From Phycisphaerales bacterium (lineage in GTDB: Bacteria > Planctomycetota > Phycisphaerae > Phycisphaerales > UBA1924): a stretch of 14,866 bases of DNA. Positions 6,924 through 13,509 of the stretch are shown piece by piece (position 1 is the first letter of the stretch; every line of letters starts with the position of its first letter). Where the stretch lies: positions 1 to 14,866 of the forward strand of contig DOJA01000212.1 in the NCBI GenBank assembly GCA_003511945.1, given 5' to 3'. The notes beneath the pieces were generated by a model that worked only from the letters and a program-made list of their open reading frames with translations, did no database searches and was not told where the DNA came from. The position numbers were made by a program, and so were the translations under genes.

Positions 6924-8165
6924 ATGTCTTACGCACGCTGTGCGTTCGGTGCCGCCGCTGTGGCCATCGCGGCCGGTTCCTCGTTCGGCGCGATGAATGT
7001 CCTGCTGGACTTCAACGCCAACTGGGTCACCGACCTCAACAACGCAGCGGTCGCCGCCGGCGTCCCCGCGTTCAACCTGGTCGAACGATCGACGATCGAA
7101 GCCAACATCAAGGCCTCGCTCGAACTGATGTACCAGGACTTCGATGTCTCGTTCTCCACCGCGTCCCCGGGCGGCTCGTTCACAACGATCAACTTCGGGG
7201 CCGGCGCCCCGCCCTCTCCTGGTGTCCTGGGCGAGGCGAACAACCTCGACTTCGGCAACCATCTCGTCGTTGACACCGTCCGTATGTACCTGCCGAGCTT
7301 CCCGGGTTTCATCGAGAACTTCGAGCCCCGCGCCCAGCAGATCACCGAGATGAGCTTTGCCCTCGCCGGCACCGCCGGCCACGAACTCTTCCACTCCCTG
7401 GGCGGCGAGCACAACCACGCCTACGGCGTTGCGGGGATCAGCCCGCTGACCTACGGCGCCACAGGCGGCCTCCAGAACCCGGGTTCGGTCATGGCCACCG
7501 GCCCGTCCGGGCTCACCGAGCTCGGACGCGAGGTCCAGCGCTCGTTCAACCGCTGGGAGAAGCTCATCCTTGACATCGCGGGCGGGTTCAATGCCGCCAA
7601 CGGGGGCTTCGGACAGACCGGCACCTCGCTGACGACCAACCCCATCCAGCAGTCCGTGCATGATCGCCTGGCGGATGTCGGCAGCACCCCGGCCACCGCT
7701 CAAGCCCTGACCCTCGCCACCGCGGAGGAGTCCGGCTACCGCGCCGCCCACACCGGCGGCACGCTCACCCCCGACGGCGATGTCGACTTCTTCAAGTTCA
7801 CCGTCAACAGCCCCGGCACCGTCTCCATCGAGACCTTCAGCACTTCCCTCTACAACGACTCGGCGGATACCACCCTCCAGCTGTTCGACACGGACGGGGT
7901 GACCTCCCTCGCCTTCAACGACGACATCTCCTTCAACGGCAACACGATCTTCGCGGGCGGGCAGTCACAGCGGGACTCGTGGCTCCTGAACATCCCGATC
8001 AACGCGGCAGGGACCTACTTCATCAAGGTGGCCCAGTTTGCAGCGGACGGGAATGTCGGCGACTACTCGCTGCTCGTCGGCTTCGACCCCATCCCGGCAC
8101 CCGGCGCGTTTGCCCTCCTCGCGATCGGCGGCCTGGCCTCGGCCCGCCGGCGCCGGATGGCGTGA
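6924..8165 (+). CDS. Surface-anchored metzincin-type metalloprotease with PPC domain
   Basis: A 413-aa predicted secreted zinc protease. AAGGGGAAG precedes the ATG. Residues 1-23 are a signal peptide ending SSFGA. The catalytic domain has HELFHSLGGEH (residues 153-163), an exact HExxHxxGxxH: H153, H157 and H163 as zinc ligands and E154 as general base. M190, in SVMATG, is a plausible Met-turn 27 residues later. Residues about 286-390 (DVDFFKFTV..PGTVSIETFS..DTTLQLFD..AGTYFIKVAQF..GDYSLLVGF) form a bacterial pre-peptidase C-terminal (PPC)-type beta domain. The last 24 residues are IPAPGA, a hydrophobic helix, then ARRRRMA, a PEP-CTERM-type anchor. No propeptide cysteine switch is visible, and N-terminal pro-region limits are unclear. 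The substrate is unknown. A strong terminator follows. Confidence 0.9.
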   Translation: MSYARCAFGAAAVAIAAGSSFGAMNVLLDFNANWVTDLNNAAVAAGVPAFNLVERSTIEANIKASLELMYQDFDVSFSTASPGGSFTTINFGAGAPPSPGVLGEANNLDFGNHLVVDTVRMYLPSFPGFIENFEPRAQQITEMSFALAGTAGHELFHSLGGEHNHAYGVAGISPLTYGATGGLQNPGSVMATGPSGLTELGREVQRSFNRWEKLILDIAGGFNAANGGFGQTGTSLTTNPIQQSVHDRLADVGSTPATAQALTLATAEESGYRAAHTGGTLTPDGDVDFFKFTVNSPGTVSIETFSTSLYNDSADTTLQLFDTDGVTSLAFNDDISFNGNTIFAGGQSQRDSWLLNIPINAAGTYFIKVAQFAADGNVGDYSLLVGFDPIPAPGAFALLAIGGLASARRRRMA

Positions 8166-8224
8166 CGCACTGGGCCATCGCCCCCGCCCCCCCGCGCAGG
8201 GGCCGGCATGAATCCATTCTCAAC

Positions 8225-8260
8225 GCACGCCGGTCGTCGATGACCGGCGTGCTCTTTTTC
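8225..8260 (+). terminator. Rho-independent terminator of the metalloprotease gene
   Basis: An 11-bp perfect stem, GCACGCCGGTC / GACCGGCGTGC, with a 6-base loop is followed directly by TCTTTTTC. It begins 59 bases after the protease stop codon. Confidence 0.93.
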
Positions 8261-8350
8261 TGACCATGCTCATATTCTGACTTCGCGCCCTGCTCCCGGG
8301 GGCACCTCGCCGTAACCGAGGGCATTACCGCGCCCGGCGATGCCCCCGCC

Positions 8351-8390
8351 AGAAAAGGAAGCGGCCCCCGATCTGATCATCGGGGGCCGC
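8351..8390 (-). terminator. Rho-independent terminator of the convergent minus-strand gene
   Basis: On the minus strand a 12-bp perfect stem, GCGGCCCCCGAT / ATCGGGGGCCGC, with a 6-base loop is followed by TTCCTTTTCT. It lies 40 bases after the stop of the 250-aa protein gene. With 8225-8260 it gives two independent back-to-back terminators between the convergent genes. Confidence 0.92.
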
Positions 8391-8430
8391 TCGGAGTGTC
8401 AGGTGGGGTTGAAGGAACTCGCGGGGACGA

Positions 8431-9183
8431 TCAGCTCCGGCGCCGGCGGGCCGCAGCGAGACCGGCCACGCCCGCCAGCGCGAGCGCGCCGGGGGTGGGA
8501 ACGGTCTGGAACCGGTTGTAGGCCGAGTAGCCGGGGTTGGCCGCAGCGGGAGAGCCGAACCCGGGGTTCCCGCCGCCGTTGAGCGCGGGCGAGGCCGGGA
8601 TCGACTCGTTGGAGAGGAAGCCCGAGTCGGAGGTGTAGGCGACGAAGAAGTCGACCACATCACCGGGGCCGATCCCAAGCGCAGCCAGCGGGATCGCGTA
8701 GCCCGTGGCGCTCGTGATGACCGGGTTCGTGCCGTCGAAGTTCACGAAGTTCAGCGGCCCCGGGGTGAGCTCGAACTCAACCGTGCCGAACCCGGCAGAA
8801 ACCACGCCCCAGTCAGGGAGGAAACCCGCGGGGAAAGGATCGTCGCCGTCGACGCTGAGGTTCGAGAGCGCGCGGCGTGAGCCGTCGCCGTTGTCGTTCA
8901 TCGTGGCGTCGGTGAAGCCACCGGCGCGGGTATCGAGGAAGATGGCGACGAGGTCATTCAACCCGCCACCCGGCGCGAACCGGATGTAGAGATTCGCGTT
9001 GTCGGAGTCGAAGGAGATCGACCCTGCCCCGACGGTGCCGCCGAAGCCAGCGCCGCCGCCGTTGGCGTAGTTGAAGGTGCCGATGGTGTTGCCCGGAGTG
9101 GTGTCGACATGCGTGAGCGCGGGAACCGCGAACACGGACGACGGCACGATCGCGAGCGCCGCAACCGAAACGACGAGTTTCAT
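8431..9183 (-). CDS. Exported protein of unknown function with PEP-CTERM-type tail
   Basis: A 250-aa protein. The ATG at 9183 is preceded by AGGAGGA about 9 bases upstream and opens a compact signal peptide (1-19, VAALAIVPSSVFA). The mature part is Gly-, Asn- and Asp-rich predicted beta structure with NLYIRFAPGGGLNDLVAIFLDTRAGG, TMNDNGDGSRRALSNL, VEFELTP and ATGYAIPLAALGIGPGDVVDFFVAY. These resemble CBM9/DOMON-like beta-sandwich modules that report small extracellular ligands, but I do not claim a family. The tail (228-250) is VPTPGA, a hydrophobic helix, then ARRRRS, a PEP-CTERM-type sorting signal. It is transcribed alone, with its own promoter-like sequence at 9306-9333 and a strong terminator. 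Only the signal-sorted surface location is inferred. Confidence 0.87.
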   Translation of the reverse strand: MKLVVSVAALAIVPSSVFAVPALTHVDTTPGNTIGTFNYANGGGAGFGGTVGAGSISFDSDNANLYIRFAPGGGLNDLVAIFLDTRAGGFTDATMNDNGDGSRRALSNLSVDGDDPFPAGFLPDWGVVSAGFGTVEFELTPGPLNFVNFDGTNPVITSATGYAIPLAALGIGPGDVVDFFVAYTSDSGFLSNESIPASPALNGGGNPGFGSPAAANPGYSAYNRFQTVPTPGALALAGVAGLAAARRRRS

Positions 9184-9305
9184 AACTGCTCTTCCTCCTG
9201 CTTGGCTCCCATCCCGGTCAGGGGTGTCGGGAGCGGTGGTGTCTCTTCTCTTCCGTTGACGGTTTCAGCCGCTCTCCGAGCGATCTCGGTAAAGCGGTTC
9301 ACTCT

Positions 9306-9333
9306 ATTCTGACCCAGAATCTGGCGTCGTCAA
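9306..9333 (-). promoter_or_regulatory. Candidate promoter with palindromic spacer for the 250-aa protein gene
   Basis: On the minus strand TTGACG (9328-9333) and CAGAAT (9306-9311) are 16 bp apart. Between them lies a perfect 5-bp inverted repeat, CCAGA-t-TCTGG (9314-9324), which could be an operator. The predicted transcription start is near 9299. Confidence 0.45.
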
Positions 9334-9478
9334 CGCGATTTCCTTACCGGATGGTGCGGAAGGGCCGCGCAGACTGAACGGTATTTGTTTGGGTCGTGCG
9401 CCATGACCGCTCTTCGGGCTCGGCCCCGACCGCGGGAACCCGTCCGCGGGGAGCCCGGGAAGGCCTCTGGTCGGTGCG

Positions 9479-9514
9479 GAAAACGAACGACCCCGGGTCC
9501 GAAGACCCGGGGTC
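9479..9514 (-). terminator. Rho-independent terminator with UUCG tetraloop
   Basis: On the minus strand an 11-bp perfect stem, GACCCCGGGTC / GACCCGGGGTC, closes a C(TTCG)G tetraloop, one of the most stable RNA loops. GTTCGTTTTC follows. It lies 59 bases after the stop of the Cys-rich protein gene. Confidence 0.92.
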
Positions 9515-9573
9515 GTCAAGTGGTCAGATCGACCGTTCCGATTCAGGCCCGATTGGGCTGAGTCAAAGCGGGA

Positions 9574-10998
9574 TTACTCGATCTCAGACTCGAAGGCCGC
9601 AGTGGGCACCTCGATGTCCTTGGCGCCGCCGCCGTCACCGACCGTCGGCTCGCTCGCGGGCGGAGGAGTCGTCTCGCCGGCCTCGGGCTCAGCAGCGTAG
9701 AGGCGGAAGGCGAAGTCGCGCGGCTCGCCAGCCAGGCCCGGGTGCTCGACCTGGGTGAAGTCCTGGAAGCCCGCGAGGAAGATGTTCTTGTACTGGCCCT
9801 GGGTGATGTTGATGTGGCACTCGCTCTTGCGCTTGAAGAGCCAGGTGGCCCGCTCGAAGGGGGTGCCGACGCCGATGGTCGCCATGGCGAGCCAGTAGTT
9901 CTGGCCGCCCTGCAGGACCACGCCGGGGCAGGTGAAGGAGAACTTGTAGACCGGCAGGCCGTCAAAGGTGAGCGGGATGCCGGGAATGCCCTCGGAGGGC
10001 GGGACGCTGTACAGCGGCATCACATCGGCGCCCGTGAGGGTGATGGAAGCCGGCTTGACCGGGCTGTCGCAATCGTTGTTGTAGATCTCCATGAAGGCGC
10101 GGGTCACATCGCAGTTGGTCGCCATCCAGGCCTCGATGCGGCAGACCTCGATGTCCTTGCCCGGGGGAACCTGGAAGTTATCGACGGCGCGAGAGCCGAA
10201 GATGATCCCGTTGGCGAAAGCGATCGACGAGAGGCCGGAGGTGTCGAAGTCGCTGTTGTCCTTCAGCAGCCAGCAGCACTTGCCGCAGACGCGGAAGTTG
10301 AAGTCGGTGCAGATACCGAAGTTGGTGCCGGTCTGGTCGACATCGGTCCAGCTCGGGAAGCCGAAGGCGGCGGCCTGGTACTGGCCCTGGACGCCCTGGA
10401 CGACCCCGTTGTTGGAGGTCAGCCAGTAGTAGAGCCCCTTGCCGATGCCGACGGGGTTCACCCACAGGCGGCGGTAGCCGTACTCAAAGAGGTCGATGGA
10501 GAAGCGGAAGCGGTAGTGGGTGAAGCCGGCGAGCGCGCCACCGAGCTGGCCGAGGTTCGTCACCGCAGGATTGGTGAACTCGGGCCAGGCGAGGGCCGCG
10601 GGGCGACCGTTGCAGTCGTCATAGATGCGAAGGGCGACCACGGGATCGACAACGCCGAAGATGGCCATGTCGAGCTCGATCGACTCGATCCAGTAGCACT
10701 TGCCGAACTTCAGGAAGAAGTCATCGGCCACCAGCGCCTGGAAGGACGCGTGGGGGACGACGAGCTCCTGGGAGTTCAGGCCGCTGACAAAGTCGGGCAG
10801 GCCGTTGTCCCACCAGGCGCGGCACTCGGCCGGCACATCCGAGGCGCGGTTCTGGACGGTCTCGAAAGCGCCGTCGAGCGACCCGATCTGGGTGAGGGAC
10901 ATGGGGGGCAGGTTCCTGGCGGTGTTGCCGGCGAACGCGACGCCAGCAGCAGCGGTCAGGCCCAGCAGGGCTGAAGTCAGACACTTGACAGAACGCAT
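9574..10998 (-). CDS. Secreted Cys-rich protein with internal duplication; function unknown
   Basis: A 474-aa protein. The start is taken at the ATG at 10998: AGGGAGAA lies about 7 bases upstream and a signal peptide follows (LLGLTAAAGVAFAG, cleaved near 24). A longer frame reaches 11073 but puts 25 polar residues before the signal. The mature protein is a tandem duplication. Unit 1 (about 89-236) has ADDFFLKFGKCYWIESIELDM, RIYDDCNGRPA, LYYWL, QGQY and DFNFRV. Unit 2 (about 270-434) has AVDNF, VCRIEAWM, EIYNNDCDSPVKPA, NYWL, QGQY and DFAFRL in the same order. Twelve cysteines follow the signal, including CGKCC at 238-242 between the units. Residues 435-474 form an acidic Pro/Glu-rich tail. 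Unlike the other five secreted proteins in this cluster it has no PEP-CTERM-type helix, so release or a different attachment is likely. I do not recognise a named family. Confidence 0.88.
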   Translation of the reverse strand: MRSVKCLTSALLGLTAAAGVAFAGNTARNLPPMSLTQIGSLDGAFETVQNRASDVPAECRAWWDNGLPDFVSGLNSQELVVPHASFQALVADDFFLKFGKCYWIESIELDMAIFGVVDPVVALRIYDDCNGRPAALAWPEFTNPAVTNLGQLGGALAGFTHYRFRFSIDLFEYGYRRLWVNPVGIGKGLYYWLTSNNGVVQGVQGQYQAAAFGFPSWTDVDQTGTNFGICTDFNFRVCGKCCWLLKDNSDFDTSGLSSIAFANGIIFGSRAVDNFQVPPGKDIEVCRIEAWMATNCDVTRAFMEIYNNDCDSPVKPASITLTGADVMPLYSVPPSEGIPGIPLTFDGLPVYKFSFTCPGVVLQGGQNYWLAMATIGVGTPFERATWLFKRKSECHINITQGQYKNIFLAGFQDFTQVEHPGLAGEPRDFAFRLYAAEPEAGETTPPPASEPTVGDGGGAKDIEVPTAAFESEIE

Positions 10999-11268
10999 AC
11001 TCAGTTCTCCCTTTCTCGTGGTTGCGGAGGAAACCGCTCCTCCTGGCTCCTGGAACACACACTCCCGGCACACAACCGGGTCAGGACGGCCTCGGGTTTC
11101 CTCCCGCCGTCCACGAAACGGTCTCCGTGCTCACCCACGGACCCCGCATCGTGACCGTCCGGGCCGGATCGGCCTGAGGTCGGAGGCCACGGGTTCGATC
11201 GCCCGACGCGCGGGGCCAATGCACATGGCCTCCCGCGACGGATCTTCGAACACTAAACCTCCATTGGG

Positions 11269-11297
11269 TACATACATGACGATGGCGCGGGGGGCAA
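11269..11297 (-). promoter_or_regulatory. Weak candidate promoter for the Cys-rich protein gene
   Basis: On the minus strand TTGCCC and TATGTA are separated by 17 bp in a locally AT-richer stretch. The -35 matches that of the metalloprotease promoter. The -10 is a poor match, so this is tentative. Confidence 0.25.
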
Positions 11298-11691
11298 TCG
11301 AGCCGGGCTCTTTTCGGGCTCAACTGCACCAAATCCTGACGGGGATTCAGGCCGATTCCCACGACTTCCGGCGGTTGCGATTTCGACAATCACTTGTCAT
11401 TGATCGCTTTGCGCACAGAATCCGCGCGCGATCATCCAATCTGATTACGCGCATCCGCGCACCACGGGATCGCGCGCCGCCGAAGCACCTCATTCTTCTG
11501 CTCGACACCCCCGCCGGCGCGCCCAAACCGAGCACTCCGCCCCAGGTCTAATGTTCCCCATCTTCACGCAACCGCGCGCGCCGCGGCCACCAGGATCATC
11601 GCAAGTGATGAGCGCCGGCGCCGCGCACCGTGCACCGAGGCCCCCCTCCGCGAAGAACGCGCCGAACTTGCGCAGCAGCATGACTTTCTGC

Positions 11692-11720
11692 TTGGAACTC
11701 CCCAGAATCGGGGGTAGGAT
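11692..11720 (+). promoter_or_regulatory. Candidate sigma70-type promoter with palindromic spacer
   Basis: TTGGAA (11692-11697) and TAGGAT (11715-11720) are exactly 17 bp apart. The spacer contains the inverted repeat CCCC-AGAATC-GGGG (11700-11713). Transcription would begin near 11727, giving a 130-base leader for the gene at 11857. Confidence 0.5.
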
Positions 11721-11723
11721 CGA

Positions 11724-11757
11724 CCCGATCGGACTCTGCACAGGGTCTCCGATCGGG
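11724..11757. promoter_or_regulatory. 10-bp inverted repeat at the predicted transcription start
   Basis: CCCGATCGGA (11724-11733) and TCCGATCGGG (11748-11757) are perfect reverse complements 14 bases apart. In RNA the stem can extend inward (CTCT-GCAC-AGGG) with a 2-base bulge. Its left arm overlaps the +1 expected from the promoter at 11692-11720. It is either a double operator or a 5'-end mRNA hairpin. Confidence 0.65.
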
Positions 11758-11856
11758 TGGATCAATCTGGGTGCCTCGGTCAACGGTTCGGCGATGTCAG
11801 TCGCGCTGCACAGGGGCGGCGGCCGGTCCCGTTTGATCGATGCGGAGGAGTCAACG

Positions 11857-12555
11857 ATGTCGTTCGCATCTGGGCTGTGTGTGCGCCCGGTCCGGGCTCT
11901 CGGGAGCCGGGGCGCCTTCCTCTCATTGGCGCTGGCGACGATGGCGGTCGCCGGGGCCGCCGCTCGGGCGACCACGCTCGATGTCAACTCCGTCGGCACA
12001 TCGCGGACCAACGGCACGGCGCTGCCGGGGAACATCCCGGCCACCGCGACGGCCGCCGCGCTGCCCGCCGGCGACCGGGTGATCATGACCGGGGGGCTGA
12101 CCTCCATCACCCGCCAGACCTGGACCGGAGCGTCGCTGACCGGGATCCGGTTCAACTTCTCGGGCGACATCCTCGACGGCGTGAAGGACGGCGACGATGT
12201 GCGCTTCATTTACGACATGACCGTGACCGCCTCGTCAGGGGTCATCTCGTGGATCGTCCGCGGGAGCGCCGCGGCCCCGCCCGCGCAAGGGTTCACGATC
12301 ACCCAGAACGGAACCGCCTTCGCCGGCGGAGAGCGCATCACCGGCGAGTTCGGGCGCACCTTCACCAACACTTCCACGATGACCGGTGACTATTCGATGC
12401 AGCTGGACATCAACTGGCTCAGCACCAGCGACCCCAACGCGACCCTGCAGATCGTCATCCACGAGGCCCAGGTCCACCTGCCCTCGCCGGGAGCGCTGCC
12501 GCTGCTTGCCCTCGCGACGCTCGCCACCGCCCGTCGGCGCCGGTCGGGGGGCTGA
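11857..12555 (+). CDS. Exported protein of unknown function with PEP-CTERM-type tail
   Basis: A 232-aa protein. The ATG at 11857 is chosen because GGAGGAG (11844-11850) lies 6 bases ahead. The in-frame extension to 11551 crosses the promoter and inverted repeat and is rejected. The signal peptide is long (about 1-38), with Arg-rich residues before the hydrophobic stretch AFLSLALATMAVAGAAARA. The mature part is a Thr/Ser/Gly-rich predicted beta domain: RVIMTGGLTSITRQTW, GIRFNFSGDILDGVKDGDDVRFIYDMTVTA, ITGEFGRTFTNTSTMTGDYSMQLDINW and ATLQIVIHEAQVHL. The tail (208-232) is LPSPGA, a hydrophobic helix, then ARRRRSGG, a PEP-CTERM-type signal. No enzyme motif is visible and no family is recognised. 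It is a single-gene unit with its own candidate promoter and a strong terminator. Confidence 0.86.
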   Translation: MSFASGLCVRPVRALGSRGAFLSLALATMAVAGAAARATTLDVNSVGTSRTNGTALPGNIPATATAAALPAGDRVIMTGGLTSITRQTWTGASLTGIRFNFSGDILDGVKDGDDVRFIYDMTVTASSGVISWIVRGSAAAPPAQGFTITQNGTAFAGGERITGEFGRTFTNTSTMTGDYSMQLDINWLSTSDPNATLQIVIHEAQVHLPSPGALPLLALATLATARRRRSGG

Positions 12556-12598
12556 GCTGGTCCATCAGGAACTCCGCGTCCTCAGGAAGCGCGGCGAG

Positions 12599-12633
12599 AA
12601 GAGGCCACGGTGTGCGGACCGTGGCCTCTTTTT
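12599..12633 (+). terminator. Rho-independent terminator between convergent genes
   Basis: A 13-bp perfect stem, AAGAGGCCACGGT / ACCGTGGCCTCTT, with a 6-base loop is followed by TTT. It starts 44 bases after the surface-protein stop. Its T-run touches the stop codon of the opposing GNAT gene (12633-12635), so the same hairpin probably also ends that transcript, though its minus-strand tail (TTCTCG) is poorer. Confidence 0.92.
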
Positions 12634-13208
12634 CATTCCCGGTGCAGGTCGAGCGCCACCACGGCCCAGAACCGACCGGACTCGTCCGGGTAGCGGTCGA
12701 TCTCGCTCCATCCCTCCCGCGCATGGGCGGCGAGAGAGCGGGCATTGTCGGCGTTGATCTCGGTCACCGACCAGTCGAACGCCTCGCGCATCTGGCGGGC
12801 CTGGGACCGGTACATCGCGCCGAGGAGCCCCTTCCCGCGGTGCTCGCGGGCCACGCAGACCTGGCCCATGACGAAGTACCGGTGCGCGGCGATCGGCTTG
12901 CCGTGGAGTGGCGTCGATTCGAACCGGGCGAACATCGGCGAGAGGTCGGGCGCCAACGGTGCGTGCCGAGGGAGCGTCACCAGCGCGTAGCCCACCACCT
13001 CGGTCCCCGCGCGGGCCACGGTGTGGGGCCACGGAGCGTTCATTTCTCGGAGCGACTCAAGGGAATGGCGGAGCGACAGGAACCCCTGCGACAGCCGCTC
13101 CGACTTCGAGAGCGCCGAGTGGTGGTTGGAGGCCTGAAGGGAGAGGATCGCGCGAAGATCGTCGTCGCTCTTGGCCGGGCCGACCTCGAAAGGGGGCGCA
13201 GGGTGCAT
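12633..13208 (-). CDS. GNAT-family N-acetyltransferase
   Basis: A 191-aa protein. GNAT enzymes transfer an acetyl group from acetyl-CoA to an amine. Motif A is visible as FVMGQVCVAREHRGKGLLGAMYRS, with the pyrophosphate-binding R-G-x-G-L core. It is followed by TEINADNARSLAAHAREGWSEI, matching the usual motif B region of asparagine, ageing helix and final strand. The start is uncertain. I use the ATG at 13208 because the frame further upstream runs into tRNA-Gly (13329-13400) and is Pro/Ser-rich. No good Shine-Dalgarno is present, so a CTG or later start is possible. The gene lies 120 bases after the tRNA on the same strand and shares a terminator hairpin with the opposing surface-protein gene. 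The substrate cannot be told from the sequence. Confidence 0.82.
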   Translation of the reverse strand: MHPAPPFEVGPAKSDDDLRAILSLQASNHHSALSKSERLSQGFLSLRHSLESLREMNAPWPHTVARAGTEVVGYALVTLPRHAPLAPDLSPMFARFESTPLHGKPIAAHRYFVMGQVCVAREHRGKGLLGAMYRSQARQMREAFDWSVTEINADNARSLAAHAREGWSEIDRYPDESGRFWAVVALDLHRE

Positions 13209-13328
13209 TGGAAGAGCCAGGAACCCCGACGCCGCGTCCGTCTCCGGCTCAGAACTCCCGGAGCCGGGCGACTCACTCGCCGGGCGCTCGACCCCTCTCA
13301 ACCGCGGCGGTGCCGCGAGCCAGGCCAA

Positions 13329-13400
13329 AGCGGGTGATCGGACTTGAACCGACGACATTCACGTTGGCAACGTGACGCTCTACCACTGAGCTACACCCGC
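13329..13400 (-). tRNA. tRNA-Gly (anticodon GCC)
   Basis: A complete 72-nt cloverleaf is visible on the minus strand. The acceptor is GCGGGTG / CACCCGC with discriminator T. The D arm is GCTC..GAGC with a short AGTGGTA loop. The anticodon arm is TCACG-TTGCCAA-CGTGA, with anticodon GCC complementary to 13366-13368. The T arm is GTCGG-TTCAAGT-CCGAT. The 3' CCA is not encoded. It lies 109 bases downstream of the DsbD-like gene. Confidence 0.96.
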
Positions 13401-13509
13401 GTTGTCTCCGCCGGGCGGGCCGGGCGGGCTCACAAAAGTATTTCGACCGGGGCTCGGTGTCAATGGAGGGGCTCGAGTCGTCCTGCCGCCGGGTGGGGTC
13501 CGGGGGCGC

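Larger units (their letters stand above)
9184..9573. other. 390-bp intergenic region between two minus-strand genes
   Basis: Reading on the minus strand, this holds the terminator of the upstream Cys-rich gene (9479-9514), about 145 bases without clear signals, a promoter-like pair (9306-9333), and a leader of about 115 bases with the Shine-Dalgarno AGGAGGA. A GC-rich inverted repeat of CCGCGG hexamers (9430-9449) lies in the middle. No believable coding frame was seen. Confidence 0.6.
10999..11856. other. 858-bp intergenic region between divergent secreted-protein genes
   Basis: This is the longest gap in the window and separates divergently transcribed genes. Near 11005-11012 is the Shine-Dalgarno of the Cys-rich gene. 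Its candidate promoter (minus strand TTGCCC at 11292-11297, 17 bp, TATGTA at 11269-11274) would imply a leader of about 265 bases. A bulged hairpin, GGT..CCGTG / CACGG..ACC (11120-11143), lies in that leader. A less GC-rich centre (11330-11450) has GACAA-TCAC-TTGTC (11385-11398). The right part holds the promoter and inverted repeat of the plus-strand gene. Open frames across it are long but show no family-like sequence, as expected at this GC content. I see no known riboswitch. Confidence 0.6.

Noticed and set aside
9742..10974. 410-codon plus-strand frame opposite the Cys-rich gene
   Set aside because: Composition typical of an antisense shadow, with no signal or motif. The minus strand has a signal peptide, Shine-Dalgarno, internal duplication and terminator.
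11303..11325. GAGCC..GGCTC followed by TTTT as a terminator
   Set aside because: The usable stem before the T-run is only 4 bp and no gene ends nearby.
10700..11551. 283-codon plus-strand frame across the divergent intergenic region
   Set aside because: Overlaps the 5' end of the Cys-rich gene in antisense. Its Arg/Pro-rich composition shows no family signature.
11551..11856. Upstream in-frame extension of the last plus-strand surface protein
   Set aside because: It overlaps the promoter and inverted repeat, and the internal ATG at 11857 has a better Shine-Dalgarno and signal peptide.
13209..13358. N-terminal extension of the GNAT protein
   Set aside because: It would begin inside the tRNA gene and adds only Pro/Ser/Glu-rich sequence before the conserved fold.
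12908..13375. Plus-strand frame ending in VIGLEPTTFTLAT
   Set aside because: That peptide is the translation of the antisense strand of tRNA-Gly, a well-known annotation artefact.
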